64,000 nt of DNA, from contig NZ_VOIW01000005.1 of NCBI RefSeq assembly GCF_009659625.1, forward strand, positions 372,001-436,000, written 5' to 3'. The notes beneath the pieces are model-generated. The model saw only the letters and a list, made by a program, of their open reading frames with translations. It ran no database searches and was not told the origin of the DNA. This DNA comes from Pseudomonas haemolytica (GTDB taxonomy: Bacteria; Pseudomonadota; Gammaproteobacteria; Pseudomonadales; Pseudomonadaceae). A program made the position numbers and the translations under genes. Positions 8,269 to 17,315 of the stretch are shown here, piece by piece; the first letter of the stretch is position 1; each line of letters opens with the position of its first letter.

Positions 8269-9345
8269 ATGACCGACCAATACGAAAACCCAATGGGCCT
8301 GATGGGCTTTGAATTTATCGAATTCGCATCGCCGACCCCAGGCACCCTGGAGCCGATCTTCGAGATCATGGGCTTCACCAAGGTGGCGACCCACCGTTCC
8401 AAGAATGTGCACCTGTATCGCCAGGGCGAGATCAACCTGATCCTCAACAACGAACCGGGCAGCCTGGCTGCCTACTTCGCGGCCGAACACGGCCCGTCGG
8501 TGTGCGGCATGGGCTTTCGCGTCAAGGATTCGCAGCAGGCCTACAACCGTGCCCTGGAACTGGGTGCCCAGCCGATACACATCGAAACCGGCCCGATGGA
8601 GCTGAACCTGCCGGCGATCAAAGGTATTGGCGGTTCGCCGTTGTACCTGATCGACCGTTTCGGCGAAGGCAGCTCGATCTATGACATCGACTTTGTCTAC
8701 CTCGAAGGTGTCGACCGCAACCCGGTAGGTGCCGGCCTCAAGGTTATCGACCATCTGACCCACAACGTCTATCGCGGCCGCATGATCTACTGGGCCAACT
8801 TCTACGAAAAACTGTTCAACTTCCGTGAAGCGCGTTACTTCGATATCAAGGGCGAATACACCGGCCTGACTTCCAAGGCCATGAGCGCGCCGGACGGCAA
8901 GATCCGTATCCCGTTGAACGAAGAATCATCCAAGGGCGCCGGGCAGATCGAAGAGTTCCTGATGCAGTTCAACGGCGAGGGCATCCAGCACGTGGCATTC
9001 CTTACCGACGACTTGATCAAGACCTGGGACGCGCTGAAGAAGATCGGTATGCGCTTCATGACCGCGCCGCCGGACACTTACTACGAAATGCTTGAAGGCC
9101 GCCTGCCGAACCACGGTGAACCGGTGGATCAACTGCAATCGCGTGGCATCCTGCTGGATGGTTCGTCGGTTGCAGGCGACAAGCGACTGCTGTTGCAGAT
9201 CTTCTCGGAAACCCTGATGGGCCCGGTGTTCTTCGAGTTCATCCAGCGCAAGGGTGACGATGGATTTGGCGAGGGCAACTTCAAGGCGCTGTTCGAGTCG
9301 ATCGAGCGAGACCAGGTGCGTCGTGGTGTCTTGACCGCCGAGTGA
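8269..9345 (+). CDS. hpd: 4-hydroxyphenylpyruvate dioxygenase
   Basis: Fe(II)-dependent, non-haem dioxygenase converting 4-hydroxyphenylpyruvate to homogentisate in tyrosine and phenylalanine breakdown; cytosolic. The 358-residue length and sequence match the P. fluorescens HPPD type. It has two vicinal-oxygen-chelate domains, with the iron-binding facial triad in the C-terminal one: H162 (IDHLTHNV), H241 (GIQHVAF) and E323 (FFEFIQRK), which correspond to H161/H240/E322 when Met is not counted. TGAGG lies upstream of the ATG. It is monocistronic, closed by a strong terminator at 9361-9388. Homogentisate is also the precursor of pyomelanin, but no other hmg genes are in the window. Confidence 0.97.
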   Translation: MTDQYENPMGLMGFEFIEFASPTPGTLEPIFEIMGFTKVATHRSKNVHLYRQGEINLILNNEPGSLAAYFAAEHGPSVCGMGFRVKDSQQAYNRALELGAQPIHIETGPMELNLPAIKGIGGSPLYLIDRFGEGSSIYDIDFVYLEGVDRNPVGAGLKVIDHLTHNVYRGRMIYWANFYEKLFNFREARYFDIKGEYTGLTSKAMSAPDGKIRIPLNEESSKGAGQIEEFLMQFNGEGIQHVAFLTDDLIKTWDALKKIGMRFMTAPPDTYYEMLEGRLPNHGEPVDQLQSRGILLDGSSVAGDKRLLLQIFSETLMGPVFFEFIQRKGDDGFGEGNFKALFESIERDQVRRGVLTAE

Positions 9346-9360
9346 TTCACTGGATAACGA

Positions 9361-9388
9361 AAAAGCCCGGTTTTTACCGGGCTTTTTT
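9361..9388 (+). terminator. Rho-independent terminator of hpd
   Basis: Arms AAAAGCCCGGT (9361-9371) and ACCGGGCTTTT (9376-9386) with loop TTTT, extended by further T residues; 16 bp after the hpd stop. Confidence 0.92.
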
Positions 9389-9511
9389 GTGCGTTTTACA
9401 TCGTGTCGTAATTAGCGTTCGGCTCACTTGGAACAGTTGTTTCGCCAGATATCACTTAGGGAGTTGGACGCAGGAAAAGTCCTGCGCCTCAATCATTAAG
9501 AGGCCTACATT

Positions 9512-10723
9512 ATGACTGTGAATTTTCCCGCCACTCAACCACAGATCGGCGCATCGGTATCATCGAACCATGCAGGCCCAATCCGTAATATCCGCTCAAC
9601 CGCTGAAGGGGATCCAATCGATCAGGCGCGCCAACGCTTTCTCGACGAGGGTGAAGAACAGTTCGGCAGTGGTGAATTAAGCCCCAAGGGGCATGAGCTG
9701 GTGAAGGCGGTGGTGAACCCTGGTAAACCGGGGGCGCCTGGCGTACAGGTGTCTACCTTTGCTGTCGATGGTGTTCAATCCAAAGACATGCTGGTCATCA
9801 AGCGAGTGCCGCCCACGGCCGACGGGCCCAATTTTCTCGTGTATATGCCGGAAGAAAAAGTATTGTCGTTTCATGAGTTCAACACCGCGCAAGAGATAAC
9901 TGAATGGGTAAAGGATGTGGCCAAAGACCCGGCCGAACGAGCACGCTTTGCAGATCACTTTTCCAATCCCGACGCGCCTAAACAGATGGCGCGGGTGAGT
10001 GATAAATTGGGCGCGTTTGCCGATGGCGACATCAATGCCGTGGTGGGAAGTTTCGGTTACGAAAAGGGCGATATTTTCGCGCGTTTGGACAAAGGTGCCA
10101 GCGTCCCGCCCGCACCCGTCAATGGGTTGGTTCGCACGCAACTTTTCAAGTTGGAGCCTGATGGTAGGGCGACCTATATCGGGTATCGGGAGGATGGGCA
10201 GAAAGTGCTGTATAGCTATGACGCTTATGGAAACATGCACGGCAGCAGCGGCAAGGATTGGTACTTCGTTCAAAACGGGCTGAACGAAAACAAGCCGCTT
10301 GAACCGATGACGCTCCATCAATACACCCGCAAAGTCACCAGCGTTTCCCTGGCCAATGTGGGCGCCAACGATATGCGCGGGCTTCTGGACGAATTCCTGA
10401 AACAACTCCGGAACCCGGGACACGGCCTGGGGACGGCGCTGAAAGCGCTGGGCGTTCCTGACGATATAGCCAACTCCATCGAAGAGGTCCTCAAAAACCC
10501 GGTCACAGGAACGCTGCTTGAACTGAACCACGATAATCGGCTTGGCAAGCTGTTTGGTATTGATAAGGAGACGATGGATAACTACATCACAACGATAGGC
10601 GGTGCAGCCCAGAGCAGTATTCCCATCTATGGCACATGGAGGGATAGATTGAACACCGTGGCCGACACCATTGAGCATGCGGCCGGCGCGCCCGAAGAGC
10701 CGACGACCGAGGTGAGGGTCTGA
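9512..10723 (+). CDS. Solitary dermonecrotic-toxin-domain-like protein (DUF6543-type fragment)
   Basis: 403 residues, no signal peptide, good ribosome-binding site (AAGAGG). The segment from about 45 to 165 (LSPKGHELVKAVV, then FAVDGVQSKDMLVIKR, FLVYMPEEKVLSFHEF, WVKDVAKDPAERARFADHFS) resembles the core of the large Pseudomonas dermonecrotic-toxin-like proteins: a short beta region ending in a L-x-Y-x-P motif, then a helix and FADHFS. The C-terminal half ends at a short apolar stretch (SSIPIYGTWRDRL), where the long family members continue into a hydrophobic insertion segment. It may be a truncated or minimal member of the same superfamily as the proteins at 31487-35014 and 41982-45212. No enzyme motif is recognised and no partner gene is adjacent. 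Confidence 0.55.
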   Translation: MTVNFPATQPQIGASVSSNHAGPIRNIRSTAEGDPIDQARQRFLDEGEEQFGSGELSPKGHELVKAVVNPGKPGAPGVQVSTFAVDGVQSKDMLVIKRVPPTADGPNFLVYMPEEKVLSFHEFNTAQEITEWVKDVAKDPAERARFADHFSNPDAPKQMARVSDKLGAFADGDINAVVGSFGYEKGDIFARLDKGASVPPAPVNGLVRTQLFKLEPDGRATYIGYREDGQKVLYSYDAYGNMHGSSGKDWYFVQNGLNENKPLEPMTLHQYTRKVTSVSLANVGANDMRGLLDEFLKQLRNPGHGLGTALKALGVPDDIANSIEEVLKNPVTGTLLELNHDNRLGKLFGIDKETMDNYITTIGGAAQSSIPIYGTWRDRLNTVADTIEHAAGAPEEPTTEVRV

Positions 10724-10791
10724 ATCAGCCCACGCTGTAGCAAAGAGGGGTATGGATGCCCCCGCCACCGACATCCATCCCGGCCTGCCAC

Positions 10792-11673
10792 TCAGGCCCG
10801 TCGCTGACGCACCAGATGCTTGAATCCCTCATACACCAGCACCATCACGGCCAGCCAGATTGGAATGTAAGTCAACCATTGGCCGCCCTTGATCCCTTCT
10901 CCCAGCAATAGCGCTACCGCCAGCAACAACACCGGTTCCACGTAGCTGAGCAGCCCGAACAGGCTGAAGGCGAGCAAGCGGCTGGCGATAATGTAGCTCA
11001 CCAGCGCCGATGCGCTGATCAACCCCAGCATCGGAATCAGTGCGTACAGCTTGGGGTATACATCGAGCACGGCAAAACCCTGCTCGCCGCTCTGCACAAA
11101 CCACCACGCCACCGGCAGCATCAGTGCCATGTCCAGCCACAAACCGCCCAGATGATCGGTGGTCAGGTACTTACGGACCACGAAATAGACCGGGTAGCCG
11201 ATGATCACCACCAGCGTCGCCCAGGAAAAACCACCGGCCTGATACAACTCGTTAAGAACCCCGAGGACGGCGAAAAACACCGCGATCTGTTGCAGGCGCG
11301 ACAACCGCTCGCCATACACCAGGCGCCCCGTCAGCACCATGGTCAGCGGCAACAGGAAATACCCCACCGACACATCCAGGCTGCGCCCGTTCAGCGGGGC
11401 CCACATGAACAGCCACAACTGCACGCCAAGCAAGGCAGAAGACACCAGCACACCGCCGATCAGGCGTGGCTTGGACGCGAGCATGCGCAGCAATTCCCAC
11501 ACACGACGCCATTCTCCGCTGACGATCATGAACACTGTCATACAGGGCACGGTCAGCAGCATGCGCCAACCAAAAATCTCCAGGCCGCTCAGAGGGGTGA
11601 GCAACGACGTGAAGTAATACATCACGGCAAACAACACCGAGGCCAATACCGATAACACAACACCTTTAGACAC
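10792..11673 (-). CDS. rarD: RarD-family EamA permease
   Basis: 293-residue inner-membrane protein with about ten hydrophobic helices in the two-EamA-repeat arrangement of the drug/metabolite transporter superfamily. MSKGVVLSVLASVLFAVMYY, LEIFGWRMLLTVP and LQLWLFMWAPLNGRSLDVSVGYFLLP (in pieces) are RarD signatures. The E. coli member was named for chloramphenicol sensitivity; its physiological substrate is not settled. It converges with the gene at 9512-10723 and looks like a single transcription unit. Confidence 0.9.
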   Translation of the reverse strand: MSKGVVLSVLASVLFAVMYYFTSLLTPLSGLEIFGWRMLLTVPCMTVFMIVSGEWRRVWELLRMLASKPRLIGGVLVSSALLGVQLWLFMWAPLNGRSLDVSVGYFLLPLTMVLTGRLVYGERLSRLQQIAVFFAVLGVLNELYQAGGFSWATLVVIIGYPVYFVVRKYLTTDHLGGLWLDMALMLPVAWWFVQSGEQGFAVLDVYPKLYALIPMLGLISASALVSYIIASRLLAFSLFGLLSYVEPVLLLAVALLLGEGIKGGQWLTYIPIWLAVMVLVYEGFKHLVRQRRA

Positions 11674-11771
11674 GCTGTCCTCGCGAAAACCGACTGATAC
11701 ACAAAGAGGGAAACTTCAGCAGGGGATTATGGTGCTTTTAGCGCAAAAGTTTTTCGGTTTCGTCGCATCAT

Positions 11772-11803
11772 GTGGCGAGGGAGCTTGCTTGCTCGCTCGC
11801 CAC
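11772..11803. repeat. REP-like palindrome
   Basis: GTGGCGAG (11772-11779) and CTCGCCAC (11796-11803) pair across GGAGCTTGCTTGCTCG-like sequence, the usual make-up of Pseudomonas REP elements. It touches the stop codon of the aldo/keto reductase gene and may serve as its terminator or mRNA-stabilising hairpin. Confidence 0.6.
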
Positions 11804-12813
11804 TAAGTGCGTGCCACGCGGCCCGAGACGAAATGACCGACATCATTGAATCCCGGCGTGGACGAATGCCCCGGTGTGACCAACGAATCAATAAAGGCCT
11901 CATCCTCTGGCGTAATCCTCACCGCCAGGGCGCCCGTATACGCATCCCACTGCGCCTCGGTACGCGGCCCGACAATCGCCGAACTCACCGCCGCGTTGTT
12001 CAGCACCCAGGCAATCGCGAATTCCACGATCCCAACGCCGCGCCCCTGGGTGTATTGCTGGATCTGCTGGGCGATACGCAGCGACTCCATCCGCCATTCG
12101 GTTTCCAGGATGCGCTTGTCCTGGCGCGCGGCGCGGCTGCCAGGCTCGGGTGTGACATCAGGCGCGTACTTGCCGCTGAGCACCCCACGGGCCAGCGGGC
12201 TATAAGGCACTACGCCCAACCCATAGGCCGCCGCTGCAGTGATCTGCTCCGTCTCGGCCTGACGGTTGACGATGTTGTACAGCGGCTGGCTGATGATCGG
12301 TTTATCCACCCCCAGACGCTCGGCCACGCGAATCACCTCAGCAATGCGCCAGCCCCGGTAGTTGGACAGGCCCCAGTAGCGGATCTTGCCTTGGCGGATC
12401 AGGTCACCGATGGCCGACACCGTCACTTCCAACGGGGTGTCGTGGTCTTCACGGTGCAGGTAGTAGATGTCCAGATAATCGGTATCCAGGCGCGCAAGGC
12501 TGGCCTCCAGCGCATTGAAGACGCGCTTGCGGCTCAAACCACTGCGGTTGGGCAAGCCATCGGCAGGGCCGAAGCCGACTTTGCTGGCCAGTACCCAATC
12601 CTGGCGATTGCGCGCAATGGCTTCGCCGACGATCTCTTCGGAGCGCCCGGCAGTGTAGACGTCAGCCGTGTCGATAAAATTGATGCCCTGATCCCAGGCC
12701 TTGTCGATGATCCGCAGCGAGTCTTCGGTGCTGGTCTGTTCGCCAAACATCATGGTGCCAAGGGTCAGTGCGCTGACCCTCAACCCGGACTGGCCCAATG
12801 TGCGGTAAATCAT
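11803..12813 (-). CDS. Aldo/keto reductase
   Basis: 336 residues from ATG 12813 (MIYRTLGQSGLRVSALTLG). GAGGAG lies just upstream, which favours this over a start nine codons earlier. Cytosolic (beta/alpha)8 NADPH-dependent reductase. Catalytic tetrad candidates: Asp and Tyr in NFIDTADVYTAGRSEEIVG, Lys in WVLASKVGFG, His in IYYLHREDHDTP. The C-terminal cofactor loop is AIVGPRTEAQWD. Closest in layout to the AKR families of YajO/Gfo-type reductases. The substrate cannot be predicted. It is followed on the same strand, upstream, by a LysR gene, but with an 80-bp gap and no clear link. Confidence 0.9.
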   Translation of the reverse strand: MIYRTLGQSGLRVSALTLGTMMFGEQTSTEDSLRIIDKAWDQGINFIDTADVYTAGRSEEIVGEAIARNRQDWVLASKVGFGPADGLPNRSGLSRKRVFNALEASLARLDTDYLDIYYLHREDHDTPLEVTVSAIGDLIRQGKIRYWGLSNYRGWRIAEVIRVAERLGVDKPIISQPLYNIVNRQAETEQITAAAAYGLGVVPYSPLARGVLSGKYAPDVTPEPGSRAARQDKRILETEWRMESLRIAQQIQQYTQGRGVGIVEFAIAWVLNNAAVSSAIVGPRTEAQWDAYTGALAVRITPEDEAFIDSLVTPGHSSTPGFNDVGHFVSGRVART

Positions 12814-12894
12814 GCAAAGCTCCTCATGGCAGGTAAACATGAGTGATGCAATACCAGACCCGACCGCTCTGGAACAAGCCCGCGGCGCATTTAT

Positions 12895-13797
12895 TCATGC
12901 GCGCAGCAAAGTCTGGCAGCGTTGTTGTAGAAAACGATGCAACACTTTCACGCGCTCCGACACTTGCAGGCGGTGAGGGCACATCAAGTTGAACGGGGTT
13001 GGCTCGCCTTGCCAGTCGGGCAACAGGGCCACCAGCCGGCCGGCCTGGAGATCACGTGCGATGTCCAGGTTGGCTTTATAGGCGATGCCGTGGCCCGTCA
13101 AAGCCCAACGCCGCACAATTTCGCCGTCATCGCTGAGGTAGTCACCGCTGACTTCGACTTCCTGGAGCAGTGCGCCTTGGCGAAAATACCAGGTGTTATT
13201 CGCCTGCCCCCGACGCATGTAACGCAACGTGCTGTGTCGTGCCAAGTCTGCTGGCGTACGTGGCGTGCCATGGCGCGCCAGGTATTCGGGGCTGGCGCAA
13301 GGAATGCGCCGGTGGTCGGGCACCACCGGCAGCGCCACCAGGCTCGAATCCCTCGGTACGCCAAACCGCAAGGCAATGTCGACGGTGTCGCGAAACAAAT
13401 CGGCATTGGTGTCGTTGAGCAACAGTTGCAGGCGGATATTCGGGTGTTCGAGCTTGAACTCGTCCAGCCAGCCCAGCAGCATATTGCGGCCAAAATCCGA
13501 GGGCGCCGCCAACTGCAATAGGCCGCTGAGGCTTTGGCCGTGTTGCTTGATGGCGTGTTCGCCTTCCGACAAGGCTTCCAGTGCCACCCGCACGCTGTCC
13601 AGATATCGCCGGCCTTCTTCGGTCAGGCGCATGCTCCGCGTGGAGCGGGCGAGCAAGCGCATGCCTAGCCGGGTTTCAAGGCGCTTGAGCGCAATACTGG
13701 CCGCCGCCGGGGTCAGGCCAAGCCCACGGGCGGCGGCCGTCAAGCTGCCGGTGTCGGCGCTGCGCACGAAGACTTCAAGGTCGAGGATCGAACTCAT
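12895..13797 (-). CDS. LysR-family transcriptional regulator
   Basis: 300 residues: an N-terminal winged helix-turn-helix (about 3-62; DLEVFVRSADTGSLTAAARG, LTPAAASIALKRLETRLGMR) and a C-terminal periplasmic-binding-like effector domain (about 90-295). It is transcribed divergently from the SDR gene at 13899, with 101 bp between starts, the standard layout for a LysR regulator and its target. LysR regulators also usually repress themselves from the shared region. The inducer is unknown. Confidence 0.93.
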   Translation of the reverse strand: MSSILDLEVFVRSADTGSLTAAARGLGLTPAAASIALKRLETRLGMRLLARSTRSMRLTEEGRRYLDSVRVALEALSEGEHAIKQHGQSLSGLLQLAAPSDFGRNMLLGWLDEFKLEHPNIRLQLLLNDTNADLFRDTVDIALRFGVPRDSSLVALPVVPDHRRIPCASPEYLARHGTPRTPADLARHSTLRYMRRGQANNTWYFRQGALLQEVEVSGDYLSDDGEIVRRWALTGHGIAYKANLDIARDLQAGRLVALLPDWQGEPTPFNLMCPHRLQVSERVKVLHRFLQQRCQTLLRA

Positions 13798-13898
13798 TAA
13801 TAAAAATCCTTTAAAGATCTTGTCGTTTTACCGGGATTTTTCGCTGATTGCCAAGCTGGGAAGATGAACACTCACTTTCTCACCCAGGTAGTTAGCCC

Positions 13899-14603
13899 AT
13901 GACATCTTCCCTCAACGGTAAAACCGTCATCGTGATTGGCGGCAGCAGCGGTATAGGCGCCGCCGTAGCCCTGGCCGCCATCGCTCGTGGTGCGCAGGTG
14001 GTGCTGGCCGGGCGTCGCTTGATGCCCGGTATCGACAACGGCGTACGCAGCGAACCAGTGGACGTCACTGACAGCGCCTCCCTGCAGAGATTGTTCGAAA
14101 CGGTGGGGCACTTTGACCATCTGGTCTACACCTCGGGCCCTTCGGTGCGGGCCAAGACCTTGATCGAAACCGACCTGGACGAAGCCCAGGACAACTTCAA
14201 CGTGAAACTTTGGGGGGCGCTACGTGCGATTCAACAAGCGCTGCCGTTTCTGCATGAACACGGCAGTATCATCCTGACCTCGGGCCAGCTGGGGCGCAAA
14301 TTGGCTGCGGGGCAGTTCATCAAGACCGTCATCAATGCAGCGACCGAAGCGCTGGGCAAGCAACTGGCCAAAGAGCTGGCACCGCGTCGGGTCAATGTCA
14401 TCAGCCCCGGCGTGATTGATACACCGGCCTATGCAGGGCTTTGCGAGGAGCAGCGTTTGGCGATGTTTGCCAAGGCTGGTGGAGCCTTGCCGGTTGGCCG
14501 GGTAGGGCAGGCTGAAGAAGTGGCGGTGGGTTATGTATTGGCCATGGAAAATGGCTTTATGACCGGCGCTGTGATCGATATCGACGGCGGTGGTCAGCTG
14601 TAG
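13899..14603 (+). CDS. Atypical short-chain dehydrogenase/reductase lacking the YxxxK motif
   Basis: 234-residue Rossmann-fold protein. NAD(P)-binding GGSSGIG (19-25 region), the VTDSAS acidic site, and the C-terminal SPGVIDTP and GFMTGAVIDIDGG blocks are clear SDR features. At the catalytic position the sequence is AAGQFIKTVINAATEAL: the Lys is present but the Tyr four residues before it is Gly. The SGQLGRK stretch keeps the Ser. A comparable subfamily without the Tyr exists among annotated SDRs, so this is probably lineage-specific rather than decay. It is likely controlled by the divergent LysR gene. Substrate unknown. Confidence 0.87.
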   Translation: MTSSLNGKTVIVIGGSSGIGAAVALAAIARGAQVVLAGRRLMPGIDNGVRSEPVDVTDSASLQRLFETVGHFDHLVYTSGPSVRAKTLIETDLDEAQDNFNVKLWGALRAIQQALPFLHEHGSIILTSGQLGRKLAAGQFIKTVINAATEALGKQLAKELAPRRVNVISPGVIDTPAYAGLCEEQRLAMFAKAGGALPVGRVGQAEEVAVGYVLAMENGFMTGAVIDIDGGGQL

Positions 14604-14616
14604 ACACTGGGCAAAA

Positions 14617-14640
14617 TGTGGGAGCGGGCTTGCTCCCACA
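14617..14640. repeat. REP palindrome between convergent genes
   Basis: TGTGGGAGC (14617-14625), loop GGGCTT, GCTCCCACA (14632-14640): a perfect 9-bp stem with the arms of the common Pseudomonas REP. It lies between the SDR stop and the MFS stop and may act as a bidirectional transcription barrier. Confidence 0.75.
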
Positions 14641-14647
14641 CGTGTTG

Positions 14648-15958
14648 TTATACCTTCAAGGTACGCGTCATACGCAAAGCCAACACACTACCAGCAACAA
14701 TCACCGCCGCCAGCAGATACAGCGCCACATCCGTAGACCCGGTGGCATCCTTCACAAACCCCACGATATACGGGCTGAGAAAGCCCGCCATCTGCCCCAT
14801 GGAGTTGATCAACGCCAACCCTCCCGCCGCGGCGCCCGCGCTGAGCATCGCGGTTGGCACCGGCCAGAACATCGGCAAGCCGGTGAGGGCGCCCATGGTG
14901 GCGATGGTCAAGCCGAGAATGGCAATGGCCGGTGTGGTAGCGAAATTCACCGCGATCACCAGGCCGACTGCCCCCATCAACATCGGCACCACCAGGTGCC
15001 AGCGACGCTCCTTGCGCATGTCAGCGGAGCGCCCCACCAGCAACATGAACACCGCCGCCAGCAGATACGGGATCGCGCTGAGCCAACCAATCACCAGGTT
15101 ATCGCTGAAACCCAGGTTCTTGATGATCGACGGCAGCCAGAAATTGATCGCATATACGCCACTCTGGATGCAGAAGTAGATCAGCCCGAATGCCCAGATC
15201 GCCGGGTTCTTGAACACTTCGGCCAGGGAGTCGGTGGTGGTTCGGGGCTTGTTCGCCAGGTCCGTGGCCTGGTCGGCTTCCAGCACCGCACGCTCATGGG
15301 GCTTGAGCCACGTGGCGTTGGCGAAGCTGTCACTGAGCAGGAAGTAGGCGAGGGCGCCGAGGATCACGGTCGGGATGCCTTGCAGCAGGAACATCCACTG
15401 CCAGCCCGCCAAACCACCTTGACCGGCGGCAAAGTGATTGAGGATCCAGCCGGAAAACGGGCTGCCGAGCAAGCCGGACACCGGGATTGCCGACATGAAC
15501 AGTGCCATGATCCGACCACGTCGGAAGGTCGGGAACCACTGCGAGAGATACAGCACCACACCGGGGAAGAAGCCGGCTTCCGCAGCACCGGTAAACAGGC
15601 GCAACGTGTAGAAATGCGTGGGCGTGGTCACAAACAGCAGGCACGTGGACAGCGTGCCCCACACAATCATCATCAATGCGATCCAGCGCCGTGGGCCGAA
15701 CCTGGTCAGCGCCAGGTTGCTCGGCACGCCACACAGCACGTAGCCGATAAAGAAGATCCCGGCACCCAGGCCGTACACGGTTTCGCTGAACTTCAACGCA
15801 TCGAGCATCTGCAACTTGGCAAAGCCAACGTTCACCCGGTCCAGATAGTTGAACAGGTAGCAGATAAAGATGAAGGGGATCAGGCGCAGGGTGATGCGCT
15901 TATAGATGGCGTTTTTATCGTCATCGCTAGCCAGTGCGGCAGTGGCGCTCTGTGACAT
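14648..15958 (-). CDS. MFS transporter, anion:cation symporter (ACS) family
   Basis: 436 residues with 12 predicted TM helices and the ACS/phthalate-permease layout: FICYLFNYLDRVNVGFAKLQ at TM1, EAGFFPGVVLYLSQWFP in TM4-5 and a central loop at about 205-240. Members import organic anions such as tartrate, glucarate, galactonate and phthalate with protons. The regulator at 16118 has a sugar-diacid sensor and the next gene encodes glycerate kinase, so aldarate, glycerate or a related acid is the most likely cargo (inference). Ribosome-binding site AGAGAG. The 159-bp gap to the divergent regulator probably carries operators for both. Confidence 0.9.
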   Translation of the reverse strand: MSQSATAALASDDDKNAIYKRITLRLIPFIFICYLFNYLDRVNVGFAKLQMLDALKFSETVYGLGAGIFFIGYVLCGVPSNLALTRFGPRRWIALMMIVWGTLSTCLLFVTTPTHFYTLRLFTGAAEAGFFPGVVLYLSQWFPTFRRGRIMALFMSAIPVSGLLGSPFSGWILNHFAAGQGGLAGWQWMFLLQGIPTVILGALAYFLLSDSFANATWLKPHERAVLEADQATDLANKPRTTTDSLAEVFKNPAIWAFGLIYFCIQSGVYAINFWLPSIIKNLGFSDNLVIGWLSAIPYLLAAVFMLLVGRSADMRKERRWHLVVPMLMGAVGLVIAVNFATTPAIAILGLTIATMGALTGLPMFWPVPTAMLSAGAAAGGLALINSMGQMAGFLSPYIVGFVKDATGSTDVALYLLAAVIVAGSVLALRMTRTLKV

Positions 15959-16117
15959 AGGAATCTCTCTTTATTATGATTTTTCGCGGTGCGAGGGTAA
16001 CGTTGACCGCCCCAACAGTCTCGGTGACGTGATGGGCGACTGTCTTTGTGCTGGCGCACAGTGAAGCAGGCTTTGCGCTGTGCCGGTGAACAACCCGTTT
16101 TTTAGGAAATTAGCCCC

Positions 16118-17218
16118 ATGTTCGAGCTTGATCATGACTTGGCGCAGGAGATTGTCGATCGCACCATGGCAATCCTGCCCTATAACGTCAACGTCATGGA
16201 CAGCCAGGGCCTGATCCTCGGCAGCGGCGAGCCGGAGCGTATCAATACCCGCCACGAAGGTGCGCAACTGGTCTTGGCCAACGGCCGTGTGGTGGAAATC
16301 GACGGGCAGACCGCCAAGCACCTCAAGGGCGTGCAACCGGGCATTAACCTGCCGCTGCTGCATGATCAACGCCTGATCGGCGTGCTCGGTATCACTGGCG
16401 AACCGGATGGGCTGCGCACCTATGCCGAACTGGTGCGCATGACCGCTGAAATGCTGGTCAGCCACCGCCACCAGCAAGCCGAGCAACAATGGCGACGCCA
16501 GCGCTGCGATGACCTGCTGGCCTTGCTGCTGGCTGAGGGTGGCGACTCACCGCGCCTGGTGGACGAAGCCCAGCAACTGGGGCTCAAGCCGCAGCTGGCG
16601 CGCACGCCGTATCTGTTCGAGCTGGGTGCGGGCCAATCAGCGGAGGCCCTGAGCGCCTGGCTCACCAGCCGTTACCCGGACAGTTGGTGTGTCAGCTGCG
16701 CGCAGTTTTCCCTGCTGTGGTGCCGACCCGCTGTGGTGCAGGTCGACAACCCTCGCTTGCTGGAAAAGCTCGACGGCCTGGGCTGGAACATTCTGCGCGT
16801 TGCCGTCGGCGGGCAAGCGGAGGGCTTGGCCGGGCTACGCCGGTGTTATCGCCGGGTGGGTGATCTACTCGCTTATGGTCGCGATATCCTCCCGCAATCG
16901 CGGCTGTTGACCCTCAACCGCTATCGGCTGCCGGTCATGCTCTGGCGCCACCGCAACGACGACGCGCTGGACGAATTGCTCAACCCATTGCGCAAGGTGC
17001 TGGCCAAAGACAGCAACGGGCAACTGTTGGCCACCTTGCGCAGTTGGTGCGAACACGACGGGCAAAGCCAGGCCTGTGCCGATGCGTTGGGCATTCATCG
17101 CAATAGCTTGCGTTACCGCATGGAACGGATTGCCGAACTCAGCGGCGTTGACCCGCTGACCCTCGACGGCATGCTGGCCTTGTACCTGGGTGTGCAGTTG
17201 TTGCCCCAGGCTTTGTAG
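16118..17218 (+). CDS. CdaR-family sugar-diacid-responsive regulator
   Basis: 366 residues. N-terminal putative sugar-diacid recognition domain (about 1-135; DHDLAQEIVDRTMAILPYNVNVMD, with GVLGITGEPD near its end). The central domain is less conserved. The C-terminal PucR-type helix-turn-helix (about 300-360) contains HDGQSQACADALGIHRNSLRYR. The E. coli homologue CdaR activates glucarate, galactarate and glycerate genes. Here it lies 98 bp before glycerate kinase and is divergent from an ACS permease, so these are its probable targets. Confidence 0.92.
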   Translation: MFELDHDLAQEIVDRTMAILPYNVNVMDSQGLILGSGEPERINTRHEGAQLVLANGRVVEIDGQTAKHLKGVQPGINLPLLHDQRLIGVLGITGEPDGLRTYAELVRMTAEMLVSHRHQQAEQQWRRQRCDDLLALLLAEGGDSPRLVDEAQQLGLKPQLARTPYLFELGAGQSAEALSAWLTSRYPDSWCVSCAQFSLLWCRPAVVQVDNPRLLEKLDGLGWNILRVAVGGQAEGLAGLRRCYRRVGDLLAYGRDILPQSRLLTLNRYRLPVMLWRHRNDDALDELLNPLRKVLAKDSNGQLLATLRSWCEHDGQSQACADALGIHRNSLRYRMERIAELSGVDPLTLDGMLALYLGVQLLPQAL

Positions 17219-17315
17219 CAATGAACAACAAACCTCACCCACACTTGTGCATCGGACCGGCGTCATTACCCAAGCCAACTGGCAGCATGGGCGTTATAAA
17301 AACCGGAGAAACCCC

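Noticed and set aside
11770..12846. Plus-strand ORF of 358 codons
   Set aside because: Antisense of the aldo/keto reductase, which has a complete family signature and a good ribosome-binding site.
14618..15955. Plus-strand ORF of 445 codons
   Set aside because: Mirror of the MFS transporter; His/Gln/Arg-rich composition and no motif.
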